Assembly (NCBI RefSeq): GCF_003604195.1
Contig: NZ_QXGR01000005.1
Location: 124,001 to 188,000 of the forward strand
DNA from: Simplicispira lacusdiani
GTDB lineage: Bacteria; Pseudomonadota; Gammaproteobacteria; Burkholderiales; Burkholderiaceae_C
Reading direction: 5' to 3'
DNA length: 64,000 nt
Shown here one piece after another: positions 39,282 to 49,300 of the stretch (the first letter of the stretch is position 1; every line of letters begins with the position of its first letter). The notes below the pieces were generated by a model. That model searched no databases and was not told the origin of the DNA. It saw nothing but the letters and a program-made list of their open reading frames with translations. The position numbers and the translations under genes were made by a program.

Positions 39282-40103
39282 TCAGCCCAGCACTTCCTTG
39301 AGCGCCGCGTCGTACAGGCCCGTGAGCCGGTCCATCACCTCCAGCATGCGCTCGCTGGTGGTGGCCACGGTTTCCAGGCCCCGGTCGTCGGGCTTGCGCT
39401 GCAGCGCTCCATCAAAGAACAGCCACTGCGAATCGCCCAGCGCCAGCTCGTTGCGGATGGCCGGCGTGGACACGGGCGCCGCCGTGAGCGTGGCCATGGC
39501 CTGCCGGAACTCGGCGGCATCGGCCTTCATCTGCTCCTGCGTGCCCTTGCTTTCAAGCTTGGCGGCCACGAGGAAATAGTTCTTGGCCAGGCGCTGCGAC
39601 AACGCACGCTGGCGGCCCGCCATGTTCACCAGCTTGGCCGAACCCAGCTTGGCATATTTTTCAAAGGCCTCCGTGGTGGCCTGCGAGGCTGCCATCATCT
39701 TGTCGGACTGCGCGGCCACGGCCGCGACGGAATCGCGCGTGGGCGGCAACACCAGCAGGGACTCCAGCGTATCGGCCTGTTTCTGGATATCGGCCACCAT
39801 GCGCGCGAGGTCGGTCGGCCATTGCACCTTGGCCAAGTCCTCGAAGCCCGAGCGCACCAGTTGCCGCGCCGTCGTCAGCACCGTGCGCGCCTGGTCCGGC
39901 AGCACGTTCAGGTGGATCTGGCAATACACCTTGGCGATGCGCTGCGACAGCGCCCGGAAACGAGCAACGCGGTTGATGGCCGTGGAGAGCGCCAATTGCG
40001 CCTGGGCCGTGGACAGCGTGGGCGCCAACAATGCCACGGCCAGGGTTTGGATCACCGCGCGGCGGCTGACAGGGCATGCAGGGCGACTGGCTAGGGTTTT
40101 CAT
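39282..40103 (-). CDS. Exported PilJ/NarX-type sensor-domain protein, paralogue 2
   Basis: 273 residues, same architecture as paralogue 1: twin-arginine-like SRRAVIQT signal, then STAINRVARFRALSQRIAKVYCQ and NMAGRQRALSQRLAKNYF as two P-box-like motifs, and the shared ends VATTSERMLEVMDRLTG versus VATSSENLLEVMNNLTV. Soluble periplasmic, no output domain. It is divergent from moaA, which makes the molybdenum cofactor needed by nitrate reductases, so a link with nitrate sensing is a reasonable inference. The ATG giving MKTLASRPACP was selected. Confidence 0.85.
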   Translation of the reverse strand: MKTLASRPACPVSRRAVIQTLAVALLAPTLSTAQAQLALSTAINRVARFRALSQRIAKVYCQIHLNVLPDQARTVLTTARQLVRSGFEDLAKVQWPTDLARMVADIQKQADTLESLLVLPPTRDSVAAVAAQSDKMMAASQATTEAFEKYAKLGSAKLVNMAGRQRALSQRLAKNYFLVAAKLESKGTQEQMKADAAEFRQAMATLTAAPVSTPAIRNELALGDSQWLFFDGALQRKPDDRGLETVATTSERMLEVMDRLTGLYDAALKEVLG

Positions 40104-40133
40104 GGATTGGCAAAAGCGGAAGATTGAATGTTC

Positions 40134-40175
40134 ATTTTCACCAACACGCATGCCATGGGCCATGAGACAAATCAA
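40134..40175 (-). promoter_or_regulatory. FNR-like promoter of PilJ paralogue 2
   Basis: TTGAT-TTGT-CTCAT (40175-40162), exactly 22 nt, then GAAAAT (40139-40134) as -10, mirroring the promoter of paralogue 1 base for base in layout; 13 of 14 positions of the box are the same. The region is shared with the divergent moaA gene. Confidence 0.65.
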
Positions 40176-40275
40176 GAAACCACACGCCAGGGGAAGGTTT
40201 TTTCAGCCTACCACAAGCCACTGACACCGGAGCTCGCACGCTGTAAGCCTCGCGACTACAGCCAAGGACCGCTAG

Positions 40276-40291
40276 GCGCCACACCTGGCGC
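40276..40291. other. Short palindrome upstream of moaA
   Basis: GCGCCA-CACC-TGGCGC, 76-91 nt ahead of the moaA start. It is not a recognisable molybdenum-cofactor riboswitch; it may be an operator or a hairpin in the leader. Confidence 0.35.
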
Positions 40292-40366
40292 TCCGGCATT
40301 TGACACGCCTCAAGGGGCACGCGTCCAGCCCCCGCCCCGACCATGCAAGTGGGGCAGAATCCCGAC

Positions 40367-41503
40367 ATGTCCGAACGTGTCATCCCCCTGGTGGACCACC
40401 GTGCCGTGGGGCCCGGCCTCGTGCTGCCCAACCATCCCGTGGCCCCCACGGGCCAATTGACCGACACCTTGGGCCGCCCGCTGCGCGACCTGCGCATCAG
40501 CGTCACCGACCGCTGCAACTTCCGCTGCCGCTACTGCATGCCCAAGGAGGTGTTCGACAAGGAGCATGCTTTCCTGCCGCACGGCGCGCTGCTGAGTTTC
40601 GAGGAGATCACCCGGCTGTCGCGGCTGTTCCTGGCGCACGGTGTGCGCAAGATCCGCCTCACCGGCGGCGAGCCCCTGCTGCGCCGCCACGTCGAGAACC
40701 TGATCGCCCAGCTCGCCGAGTTGCGCACCGTGGACGGCACCACGCCCGACCTGACCCTGACCACCAACGGCTCGCTGCTGGCGCGCAAGGCGCGCGCCCT
40801 CAAGGATGCCGGCCTGCAGCGCGTGACCGTGAGCCTGGACGGCCTGGACGACGCGGTGTTCCGCCGCATGAACGATGTGGACTTCCCGGTGGCCGACGTG
40901 CTCGCGGGAATCGAGGCCGCGCATGCGGCGGGCCTCGCGCACATCAAGGTCAACATGGTCGTCAAGCGCGGCACCAACGACCACGAGATCCTGCCCATGG
41001 CACGGCATTTTCGCGGCACGGGCACCACGCTGCGCTTCATCGAATACATGGACGTGGGCGCCACCAACGGCTGGCGCATGGACGAGGTGCTGCCCTCGGC
41101 CGAACTCATCGAACGCCTGCGCGCCGAGCTGCCCCTGGTGCCGCTCGACCCCACCGCCCCCGGCGAGACGGCCGAGCGCTGGGGCTACGCCGACGCCTCG
41201 GGCCGGCACGACCCGGCGCTGGGCGAGGTCGGCGTGATCAGCAGCGTGACACAGGCCTTCTGCGGCGACTGCAACCGCGCCCGCCTGTCCACCGAAGGCC
41301 GGCTGTTCCTGTGTCTGTTCGCCACGCAAGGGCACGACCTGCGCGGCCTGCTGCGTGGCGGCGCCAGCGACGGCGACATCACCTCGGCCCTGGCGCACAT
41401 CTGGCAGGGCCGCGGCGACCGCTACTCCGAGCTGCGCGCCAGCCTGCCCGCCGAGGCCGGCCAAGGCACGCGGCGCGTGGAGATGAGCTATATCGGCGGC
41501 TGA
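40367..41503 (+). CDS. moaA: GTP 3',8-cyclase MoaA
   Basis: 378 residues, radical SAM enzyme: CNFRCRYC near residue 50 holds the first [4Fe-4S] cluster, [11 protein letters not shown] near residue 92 binds SAM, and the second cluster is at [21 protein letters not shown] near residue 300. The C-terminal Gly-Gly is present and essential. It begins molybdenum cofactor synthesis by cyclising GTP. The ATG at [10 protein letters not shown] is chosen; upstream ATG lacks a ribosome site. mobA follows after 16 nt. Confidence 0.97.
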   Translation: MSERVIPLVDHRAVGPGLVLPNHPVAPTGQLTDTLGRPLRDLRISVTDRCNFRCRYCMPKEVFDKEHAFLPHGALLSFEEITRLSRLFLAHGVRKIRLTGGEPLLRRHVENLIAQLAELRTVDGTTPDLTLTTNGSLLARKARALKDAGLQRVTVSLDGLDDAVFRRMNDVDFPVADVLAGIEAAHAAGLAHIKVNMVVKRGTNDHEILPMARHFRGTGTTLRFIEYMDVGATNGWRMDEVLPSAELIERLRAELPLVPLDPTAPGETAERWGYADASGRHDPALGEVGVISSVTQAFCGDCNRARLSTEGRLFLCLFATQGHDLRGLLRGGASDGDITSALAHIWQGRGDRYSELRASLPAEAGQGTRRVEMSYIGG

Positions 41504-41519
41504 ACCCGGCCCGCGCGCG

Positions 41520-42143
41520 ATGATCGCTCCGCACCACATCACCGGCCTGGTGCTCGCCGGCGGCCAGGGCACCCGCATGGGCGGTATCGACAAGGGCCTG
41601 CAATTGCTCGATGGCACGCCACTGGCGCTGCATGCCTTGCGCCGGCTGGCGCCCCAGGTGGGCACAGTGCTGGTCAACGCCAACCGCAACCACTCCGCCT
41701 ACGAAGTCTTCGGCGCACCGGTCTGCCCCGACACCGTGGCGGGTTTCGCCGGCCCGCTGGCAGGCTTCCTGACCGGGCTGGCGCGATGCCGCACGCCCTG
41801 GCTGCTCACCGTGCCCTGCGACACGCCCCGCTTTCCCGCAGACCTGGCCGCGCGCCTGGCGGCGGCCGCCGATGCGCAGGGCGCGGAGATCGCCATGGCC
41901 ATGGCCCCCGACAGCGAAGCGCCGGATGCCAGCTTGCGCCCCCAGCCTGTGTTCTGCCTGCTGCGCGCGGACCTGCGGGACAGCCTGGAGCGCTTCATCG
42001 CGGAGGGCGGCCGCAAGGCCGGCGCCTGGACGGCCCGGCACCACTGTGTCCGCGTGCCGTTCGACCAGCCGGGGGACGATGCGCGCGCGTTTTTCAACGC
42101 CAACACACTCGACGAACTGCGCCTGCTCAACGCATCCGCCTGA
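41520..42143 (+). CDS. mobA: Molybdenum cofactor guanylyltransferase MobA
   Basis: 207 residues. The nucleotidyl-transferase signature [18 protein letters not shown] near residue 10, the VNANRN near 52 and [10 protein letters not shown] near 98 are all present. It attaches GMP to molybdopterin, needed by DMSO-reductase-type enzymes and nitrate reductases. It is in operon with moaA. Confidence 0.96.
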   Translation: MIAPHHITGLVLAGGQGTRMGGIDKGLQLLDGTPLALHALRRLAPQVGTVLVNANRNHSAYEVFGAPVCPDTVAGFAGPLAGFLTGLARCRTPWLLTVPCDTPRFPADLAARLAAAADAQGAEIAMAMAPDSEAPDASLRPQPVFCLLRADLRDSLERFIAEGGRKAGAWTARHHCVRVPFDQPGDDARAFFNANTLDELRLLNASA

Positions 42144-42149
42144 GGCGAA

Positions 42150-42212
42150 TTTCAGCAAAAAAGCCTTCCAGCGCTCATGCACCAAGCGCCAAATGCTCCC
42201 AAATAAATAGCG
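42150..42212. repeat. Dispersed intergenic stem-loop repeat, copy G (divergent)
   Basis: AGCCTTCCAGCGCTCATG ... CCAAGCGCCAAATGC..., then AAATAAATAGC. The inner arms are decayed (GCGCTC / AAGCGC). It fills the mobA-thioredoxin gap. Confidence 0.65.
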
Positions 42213-42272
42213 AATTACCCGCCTACCGCAAAGGCCACCGTTCGCCGGCATGATGGGCCACCGATCCGCAAG

Positions 42273-42614
42273 ATGCCGCCCATGCCCTACACCTCCCAGC
42301 ACCTCGCCCAGCCGCCCACGCGCGTGGAGGTTGACCGCCTGCCCGGCGCCACGCTGCTCGAATTCGGCACGCCCTGGTGCGGCCACTGCCAGCGCACCCA
42401 GCCGCTCATCGCCCAGGCGTTGGAGCAGCGGGCCGAGGTGGCCCACCTCAAGGTGGAAGATGGCCCGGGCCGCCCGCTGGGCCGCAGCTATGGCGTCAAG
42501 CTCTGGCCCACGCTGGTGTTCCTGCGCGACGGCCAGGAGATGGCCCGGCTGGTGCGCCCCCAGGACCCGCAGGCCCTGCAGGACGCCCTGGCGCGCCTGG
42601 CCCCCGCGTCCTGA
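42273..42614 (+). CDS. Thioredoxin-family protein
   Basis: 113 residues. A thioredoxin fold with the active site WCGHC in TPWCGHCQRTQPLI near residue 34 and the cis-proline segment KLWPTLVFL near residue 75. Gly-His between the cysteines recalls protein disulfide isomerases more than TrxA. No signal peptide, so cytoplasmic. An ATG three codons downstream (MPYTS) is an alternative start. Confidence 0.87.
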   Translation: MPPMPYTSQHLAQPPTRVEVDRLPGATLLEFGTPWCGHCQRTQPLIAQALEQRAEVAHLKVEDGPGRPLGRSYGVKLWPTLVFLRDGQEMARLVRPQDPQALQDALARLAPAS

Positions 42615-42622
42615 GCACGAAG

Positions 42623-43030
42623 TCAGCCCCACAGCAAACGCACGGCCCAGTACACGCCCAGGCCCATCTGCACCGCGAAGGCGGAGAAACGCAGGGTGAC
42701 GGCCAGACTCGACAGCGAGGCCAGGTGGATCAGCGACTGCAGCACGCGCGCGGCGAGGAACACATGGGCCAGCGGGTCCGTGACAGCGGCCTGCCCGGCC
42801 AGCACGGCCACCAGCAGCAGGCCGCCGAAAAGAGGCAGGCCCTCCAGGCAGTTGGCATGGGCGCGCGCCAGGCGCTGCATGAAGGGCGAGAGATTGCCAT
42901 TGTCCGGCTGGAAGCCGTTGGCCGGCACGGCACGGGTGAGCACGAGCCAGGAGCGGACGGCCTCCATCCACACCAGCAACAGCAAGGTCCAGGCAATGAA
43001 TCCCGTGAGGGCCATGAGGGTGGGTGACAT
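42623..43030 (-). CDS. MAPEG-family membrane protein (1)
   Basis: 135 residues, four transmembrane helices (about 8-27, 54-75, 80-97 and 108-130). The MAPEG motif ARAHANCLEGLPLFGGLLL near residue 55 is present. MAPEG proteins include glutathione transferases of the membrane, but bacterial members are mostly uncharacterised. Another member is at 55891. Confidence 0.85.
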   Translation of the reverse strand: MSPTLMALTGFIAWTLLLLVWMEAVRSWLVLTRAVPANGFQPDNGNLSPFMQRLARAHANCLEGLPLFGGLLLVAVLAGQAAVTDPLAHVFLAARVLQSLIHLASLSSLAVTLRFSAFAVQMGLGVYWAVRLLWG

Positions 43031-43231
43031 GTCGTGCTCCCGGGGGAAGTGTCTGGAATGAAGCCCGCCCACGCGGGTGGCAGGCGGCCGGCCTGCGGGT
43101 AGCGTAGAACGCCGCGTGCCGTGCGCTCCCCGTAAAAACCCGCACACAGTTTGATCTAGCTCCAGGGCCATGCCGATGCCCGCAGGGCGCCCAGGTCTAA
43201 AATGACCACTTTCATAAAAAGGGTTTTCACC

Positions 43232-43897
43232 ATGGTTAAGCGCATTCCTGTGGTCCTGGCGATGGCATTGGCGGCCTTGCTGGCATGGCAGCCAGCGGCG
43301 GCCCAGTCGGCCCGCGCGCGCGCGACCGCCAAGGTGGACCTGGATGCCCGCTTCAAGGAAGTGCAGACCAACCCCAAGCTGGCCGACGACCTCTACAAGG
43401 TGGGCCGCAAGGTGGCGGCCGTGTGCGCCAACTGCCACGGCGACGGCGGCAACAGCACCAAGCCCTCCATCCCCAACCTCGCGGGCCAGAACCCGGCCTA
43501 CCTGCTGGAGCAGTTGCGCCAGTTCGCCGATGGCCGGCGCCGCAACGAATTCATGGAAGGCATGATCCGCGCCATGGACGCCGACGAGAAGATCGGCATG
43601 GTGCTGTTCTACGCGGCCCAGGAAGTCATCCACAAACCCGCCACCAATGCCGGGATCGCCGCCAAGGGGCAGGACATCTTCAACAAGAACTGCTTCCGCT
43701 GCCATGGCAACGTGGGCCGGGGCAACGAGCAGATCGCCCGCATCGCCGGACAGCAGCACGACTACCTGCGTCTAACCCTCAAGCGCTACCGCGATGGCGC
43801 CGACGTGCGCGCCAACTCCATCATGACCCCCAACACCAAGCACATGACGGACGCCGACATCGAGGCCGTGGTGGCCTACGTGTCCTCCATGCCTTGA
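43232..43897 (+). CDS. Cytochrome c4-type di-haem protein
   Basis: 221 residues from MVKRIP (an ATG 30 nt earlier would add ten residues): signal peptide to about residue 25 (AAAQSARA), then two CXXCH sites, CANCH near residue 69 and CFRCH near residue 155, each followed by its own Met ligand region. Such cytochromes carry electrons in the periplasm, e.g. to cytochrome oxidase or from denitrification dehydrogenases. Divergent from the MAPEG gene. Confidence 0.93.
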   Translation: MVKRIPVVLAMALAALLAWQPAAAQSARARATAKVDLDARFKEVQTNPKLADDLYKVGRKVAAVCANCHGDGGNSTKPSIPNLAGQNPAYLLEQLRQFADGRRRNEFMEGMIRAMDADEKIGMVLFYAAQEVIHKPATNAGIAAKGQDIFNKNCFRCHGNVGRGNEQIARIAGQQHDYLRLTLKRYRDGADVRANSIMTPNTKHMTDADIEAVVAYVSSMP

Positions 43898-44010
43898 TGC
43901 CCCCTGAGGGGCCGCGCCACGCCCCCCTTCATCTCGCACGCAATGCGGGAAGGGGAGCGCCACCAGCGCGGCGGCGGCCCTAGCGCGGTGGGTGCCGGCC
44001 TGGGCCGTGT
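43896..44010. repeat. Possible second dispersed intergenic element
   Basis: The 221-nt gap between the cytochrome and the next gene begins with GCCCCCTGAGGGGCCGCG and runs through CCTTCATCTCGCACGC / TGCGGGAAGGG arms into GCGCGGCGGCGGCCCTAGCGC. I recall this kind of element at gene ends in Comamonadaceae, but only one copy is here, so I cannot show it is repeated. Confidence 0.4.
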
Positions 44011-44118
44011 TGACTGCATGCGCCGAGGCCATGCGCAACATGGATCGCTGACACGAAGCGGGACACTTCCCTGCGCTCCGTCAGAGGCTCGCTGGCGGCG
44101 GTCGGAGACAATCGCCGC

Positions 44119-44790
44119 ATGGATTCTCAGCATCTTCCCCTTCTGCGGCGCGCCGGCCTGGTGCTGCTCATCGCCGGCCTGGCCGATCTCGCCGCCCTGG
44201 CCTATTGCCTGTCCAACGGCATCGACTACGTTTCGGGCTTCAACCTGTTCGCGGTCGCCTGCGGCATCCTGCTGCTGCGCGGCAGCCTGATGGCGGCCTC
44301 CGTGGTGCGCTGGGTGGCGTGCTTCGCGCTGGCGGCCAGCGTGGCGCTGCTGCTGGGCCTGCCGATGATGCAACCCTTCAGCCTCACCTTCACGCAATTG
44401 CGCCTGAACCAGGGCCCTTCCGTGGGCGCGGCGGCCCTCACGGCCGCCGTGGTGGCGCTCCTGGCGTGGCTGGTGTGGCAGCTCGGGCGCGCGCCCATCG
44501 GTGCCGCGCGCGCCCATGCCGGCCTGCCGCACCGCGCACTGCACCTTCCCACGCTCGCGGGGGTGGGAATGGTCGTGGCCCTGGGCATCTTCCTGGTCAC
44601 CATGCGGGTGGGCGCCACCGCCAACAACGCCAAGATCATGGCCGAGCAGCAGGTGGGGCCGGGCTACCGCTTCCACATCAGCTCGCTCAGCAGCAGCCGG
44701 GGCGACAAGGGAACCTCCGTGGTCGGCGTGGTCATCGCCTGGAAGGAAAACGACATCCAGCGCATCCCCGTGCGCTGGCTGGAACCTTAA
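44119..44790 (+). CDS. Membrane protein, unknown
   Basis: 223 residues, about five hydrophobic segments (12-33, 39-56, 61-83, 102-122, 143-163) followed by a soluble tail of about 60 residues with IMAEQQVGPGYRFHISSLSSSRG. No family recognised. It ends 4 nt inside the convergent CoA-ligase-like gene (stop codons overlap). Confidence 0.7.
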   Translation: MDSQHLPLLRRAGLVLLIAGLADLAALAYCLSNGIDYVSGFNLFAVACGILLLRGSLMAASVVRWVACFALAASVALLLGLPMMQPFSLTFTQLRLNQGPSVGAAALTAAVVALLAWLVWQLGRAPIGAARAHAGLPHRALHLPTLAGVGMVVALGIFLVTMRVGATANNAKIMAEQQVGPGYRFHISSLSSSRGDKGTSVVGVVIAWKENDIQRIPVRWLEP

Positions 44791-46175
44791 CCCGCGCGTG
44801 CCACGATGCGGCAGGCCTTGCCGCTGCGCCCGCGCGGCACGGGCCGGCCCAGTTCGGCACGCACGCGGATGGGGGCCAGCCCCTGGGCGATGGCAAAGGC
44901 CTGCAGAGCCGCGCGGCCGCGCGCCAGGGCGGCGCGCGCCTCCTCGCCCTGCTGCGGCAGGCGCAGCACCAGGGTGCGCTCGTCCACCTGGCGCAGGTGG
45001 AAATCAAAAACGCCCGCATCGCTTTCGAGCACGGTGGACAGCGCCAGCGGCAGCAGCGTGACAGTGCCGCCCTGGCAGCCCGCCATGACCAGCGCATCGT
45101 CCTGGCGGCCGCTCACCTCGATCACCGGCAGGGGCGAGCCACAGGTGCAGCGCTCGGCATGCACCGTGACATGGTCGCACAGCTCGTAGCGGATGAGCGG
45201 CTGCAGCGTGTTGGCCAGGTTGGTCAGCAGCACCGCATGGGGTGACACGCCCGGGGGCACGGGGCGATGTTGCTCGTCCACGGGCTCCAGGATCACCCAG
45301 TCGGCGTTGAGGTGCATGTGGCCGTGCGCGCATTCCCAGCCCATGGCCAGGAACTCCGACGCCCCGTAGCTGTTGCGCAGCACGCCGCCCAGGCTGTCCT
45401 CGATGTGCGCGCGCACGGCCGGCCCCAGGGTCTCGCCGCCGGTCCATATCTCGCGCGGCGTGATGCGCAGGCGCCCCGCGCGGGCCTCGTCGGCCAGCAG
45501 CGAGGCCGCCGTGGGATAGCTGATGAGCACGGTGGGCGCGAAATCGTTCAGGTCCCGCACCAGCTCCTGCACGGGCCGCTGGATGGAGAAACCGCGCGTG
45601 GTGGTGGCGATCCAGGGGTTGATGGTGCGCAGGCGCTGCAGCGAAACCTGGCTGGCGAAATGCCCGCCCGTGGCGCCCACGAAGGCATGGCGCTCGGCCA
45701 GGTGCAGCGGGTCCATCCAGTGGGCCAGTGGGCGCGGCGCGCTGCGGCGCAGGGCTTCGAGCGCGTCGTACACGGCCATGGCCTGCCCGTCCTGCACGAA
45801 GATGCCCGGCGCACCGGTGGTGCCGGAACTCTCCCACACCACGAAGCGGCCCAGCCAGGGCTCGGCGATGCGCTCGGGGTCGGCCGTGAAGGCGCGCAAC
45901 TCGTCGATGCGCAGGCGCGGGTCGGTCACCCAATCGTCGAAGCGCTCCATGAGCTGGCCGCGCGTGACCACCGGCAACCGGTCCAGCGGCGTGCCGGCGG
46001 TGGTGCCCGCGGGCACCAGTTCCTGGTACAGGCGCGAACCGCGCAGCGCCGCGTCCAGCAGTTGCTGCAGGCGCACCTGCTGGCGCTGCGCGATGCCCAG
46101 CGCCCCGCCCCGCTGGGCGGCCACCACGTCGAGCGACACGGTGGACAGGCGCAACAGATCAAACACGGCGCTCAT
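44787..46175 (-). CDS. Adenylate-forming ligase, phenylacetate-CoA ligase/F390 synthetase-like
   Basis: 462 residues. The AMP-binding motif SSGTTGAPGIF lies near residue 115 and the second motif NSYGASEFLAMGWEC near residue 268; a C-terminal subdomain follows with GRQDDALVMAG near residue 370, which in PaaK-type enzymes ends the adenylating core. It would activate a carboxylic acid via the acyl-adenylate; substrate unknown. It stands alone, upstream of the RND efflux genes and a dispersed repeat. Confidence 0.75.
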   Translation of the reverse strand: MSAVFDLLRLSTVSLDVVAAQRGGALGIAQRQQVRLQQLLDAALRGSRLYQELVPAGTTAGTPLDRLPVVTRGQLMERFDDWVTDPRLRIDELRAFTADPERIAEPWLGRFVVWESSGTTGAPGIFVQDGQAMAVYDALEALRRSAPRPLAHWMDPLHLAERHAFVGATGGHFASQVSLQRLRTINPWIATTTRGFSIQRPVQELVRDLNDFAPTVLISYPTAASLLADEARAGRLRITPREIWTGGETLGPAVRAHIEDSLGGVLRNSYGASEFLAMGWECAHGHMHLNADWVILEPVDEQHRPVPPGVSPHAVLLTNLANTLQPLIRYELCDHVTVHAERCTCGSPLPVIEVSGRQDDALVMAGCQGGTVTLLPLALSTVLESDAGVFDFHLRQVDERTLVLRLPQQGEEARAALARGRAALQAFAIAQGLAPIRVRAELGRPVPRGRSGKACRIVARAG

Positions 46176-46287
46176 GGTGCTGGCGCTCCTCGCGGTACGT
46201 CGGTAGGGACGGACATCATAGAAGCAGGCCCTTACCACAGGAGCCAAACACGAGGGAGTCACTCGGTTACTGCGCGCGGCGGTTCTC

Positions 46288-46362
46288 TGCTATTTCAAGC
46301 GTTTTCGAGGCCAAAGCCAATACTGCAAAGCGCGAGAAGCTATATTTCTAATAGCAAAAAAA
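46288..46362. repeat. Dispersed intergenic stem-loop repeat, copy H
   Basis: TGCTATTTCAAGCG, GAGGCCAAAGCC, GCAAAGCGCGAGAAGCTATAT and AATAGC: a longer or composite copy between the ligase start and the RND pump end. Confidence 0.75.
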
Positions 46363-46378
46363 CAAACCCACCGAGGCT

Positions 46379-49300
46379 TCAATGGCGCGCCGCGCCATCC
46401 ACTCCGGCATGCGCCGGCTGGTCGTGTGCCGTATCGGTGCGCGCGCCGGGCACGGACGGGCGCGCGAACAGCGAGTACATGGTGGGCACGACGAAGATGG
46501 TCAGCAGCGTGCCCAGTGACATGCCGCCTACGATCACCCAGCCGATCTGGGTGCGCGTCTCGGCGCCCGCGCCCTGCGCCAGCGCCAGCGGCACGGCGCC
46601 GAGCACCATGGCGCCCGTGGTCATGAGGATAGGGCGCAGGCGCTGCGCCGAGGCCTTGACCAGCGCGTCCACCATCTCCAGGCCCTGCTCGCGCAGCTGG
46701 TTGGTGAACTCGACGATCAGGATGCCGTGCTTGGTGATCAGGCCCACCAGCGTGATCAGGCCGATCTGCGAATACACGTTGAGCGAACCGCCGCTCCATT
46801 TGAGCGCCAGCAGCGCGCCGATCATCGACAGCGGTACCGACAGCATGATGACCAGCGGGTCGATGAAGCTCTCGAACTGCGCCGCCAGCACCAGGAAGAT
46901 GAACACCAGCGCCAGCAGGAAAACCACGCCCAGCGCGCCCTGCGAGCTGCGGAACTCGCGCGAGGTGCCGTTGAGCTCGGTGGTGTAGCCCGGCTGGAGC
47001 ACCTTGGCCGCCGTGGCGTCCATGAAGCGCAGCGCCTCGCCCAGCGAATAGTCGGGCGAGAGGTTGGCCGTGATGGTGGCCGAGCGGCGCTGGCCGAAGT
47101 GGTTCAGCTCGCGCGGGCTCACGCTCTCGCGCACCGTGACCAGGCTGGAGAGCGGGATGAGCGCATCGCCCCGGCCGCGCACATGGATGCCGTCGATGTC
47201 CTCGGGCGTGGTGCGCCCGCTGGGCTGGGTTTGCACGATCACGTCGTACTGCTCGGCGTCGCGCTTGTAGCGCGTCACGGCGCGCCCGCCGAGCATGGTC
47301 TCGATGGCCTTGGCCACCACCTCCACGCTCACGCCCAGGTCCGCGGCGCGTTCGCGGTTGACGTCGATGCGCAACTCGGGCTTGTTCAGGCGCAGGTCGA
47401 CGTCGGGCGAGACGATACCGGGGTTCCTGGCGATCTCGGCCAGGAAGCGCTCGACCGCGGCGTTGAGGTTCTCGTAACTGTCGGAGGTCTGGATCACATA
47501 GTTGAGCGGCCGCGAACGGAAGCCCTGCCCCAGCGAGGGCGGCGTGATCGGGAAGGCGCTCACGCCGGGCAGGCTGGCCAGCCGGGGCTGCAGCTCGCGC
47601 GCCAGTTGCAATGTGCTGCGCTGGCGGTCCTCCCAGTCCACCGTGCGGTACACCACGCTGCCCTGCGACACCATGGGATTGCCGATGTTGGCAAAGATGC
47701 GGTCGAACTCGGGGTAGTCGCGGCCGATCTTCTCCAGCTCCAGCGCGTAGCGGTTGGTGTATTCGAGCGTGGCGCCATCGGGCGCGGTGATGCTGGCCAA
47801 GATGGTGCCGCGGTCCTCCAGCGGTGACAGCTCCTGCTTCATGGTCGGATAGACCATCCACAGCCCCAGGGCGCTGAGCAGCATGACGCCGACGACGATC
47901 CAGCGCGCCTGCAGCAGCGCGCTGCCCTGCCAGCGCGCCGTGACCACCCAGCGCAGCAGCCGGCCGTAGGCGTCCGACAGCGCGGTGAGCCAGCGCTCCA
48001 TGGAGCGGTCGAACCAGTTGGGCTGGGGGTTGTGCCTGAGCAGCAGCGAGCACATCATGGGCGAGAGCGTGAGCGCCACGAAGCCCGACACCAGCACGGC
48101 ACCGGCCAGCGCCAGCGCGAATTCGACGAACAGCCGCCCGGTGCGTCCCGGCGTGAAGGCCAGCGGCGCATACACGGCCACCAGGGTCATCGTCATGGCC
48201 ACGATGGCGAAGCCGATCTCCCGGGCGCCCTTGATGGCGGCGGAGAACGGATCGAGCCCCTCCTCGATGTGGCGGTAGATGTTCTCCAGCATCACGATGG
48301 CGTCGTCCACCACCAGGCCGATGGCCAGCACCAGCGCCAGCAGGGTCAGCGTGTTGATCGAGAAACCCGCCAGCTGCATCAGCGCGAAGCTGCCGATCAG
48401 GCTCACGGGAATGGTGACGATGGGGATGACGGACGCGCGCAGCGTGCGCAGGAACACGAAGATCACCAGCGCCACGAGCACCACGGCCTCGGCGATGGTG
48501 GCGTAGACGCTCTTGACCGAGCGGTCGATGAAGCGCGAGTTGTCGTTGGCGATGTCCACGCGCACATCGGCCGGGAGGTCCGCGCGCAGCGTGGGCAGCA
48601 TCGCGCGCACGCCCTCGGACAGCTCCAGCGGGTTGGCCGTGGCCTGGCGGATCACGCCCACCGAGATGGCATCGCGCCCATTGAGGCGCACGCGGCTGCG
48701 GTCGCTGGCGGCGCTTTCCTCCACGCGCGCCACGTCGGACAGGCGCACCGGGAAGCCGTTGACGGTGCGCACCACGATCTCGCCAAACTGCGCGGGCTGC
48801 CCCAGGTTGGTCTGCGAGGTCACGCTGAACTCGCGCTGCTGCGATTCGATGCGCCCGGCCGGCAGCTCCAGGTTGTTGCGCCGGATGGCGTCCTCGATGT
48901 CCTGCGTGGTGAGCCGGTAGCCCGCCATGCGCTGCGGATCGAGCCACACGCGCATGGCGTAGCGGCGCTCGCCGTAGATGGGCACGTCGGCCACGCCCGT
49001 CACGGTCTGCAGGCGCGGGCGCACGATGCGGTTGAGCAGGTCGTTGATCTCGACCGGCGTCTTGGTCTCGCTGCTGAAGGCCAGCCACATGACCGGGAAG
49101 GCGTCGGCCTCGACCTTGGCGATCACGGGCTCGTCCACCGCGTCGGGCAGGCGGTTGCGCACGCGCGCGGTGCGGTCACGCACCTCGGCGGCGGCGTTGT
49201 CGGCGTCCTTTTCCAGGCGGAAGCGCACGCTGATCTGGCTGCGCTCGGCCCGGCTGATGGAGGTGATGACGTCCACCGCGTCGATGCCGGCGATCGAGTC

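Noticed and set aside
40176-40366. A molybdenum-cofactor riboswitch before moaA
   Set aside because: No conserved Moco motif core is visible, only a small palindrome at 40276-40291.
43140-43165. An FNR box upstream of cytochrome c4 (TTTGATCTAGCTCC)
   Set aside because: Only the first half-site fits; no -10 at the right distance was seen.
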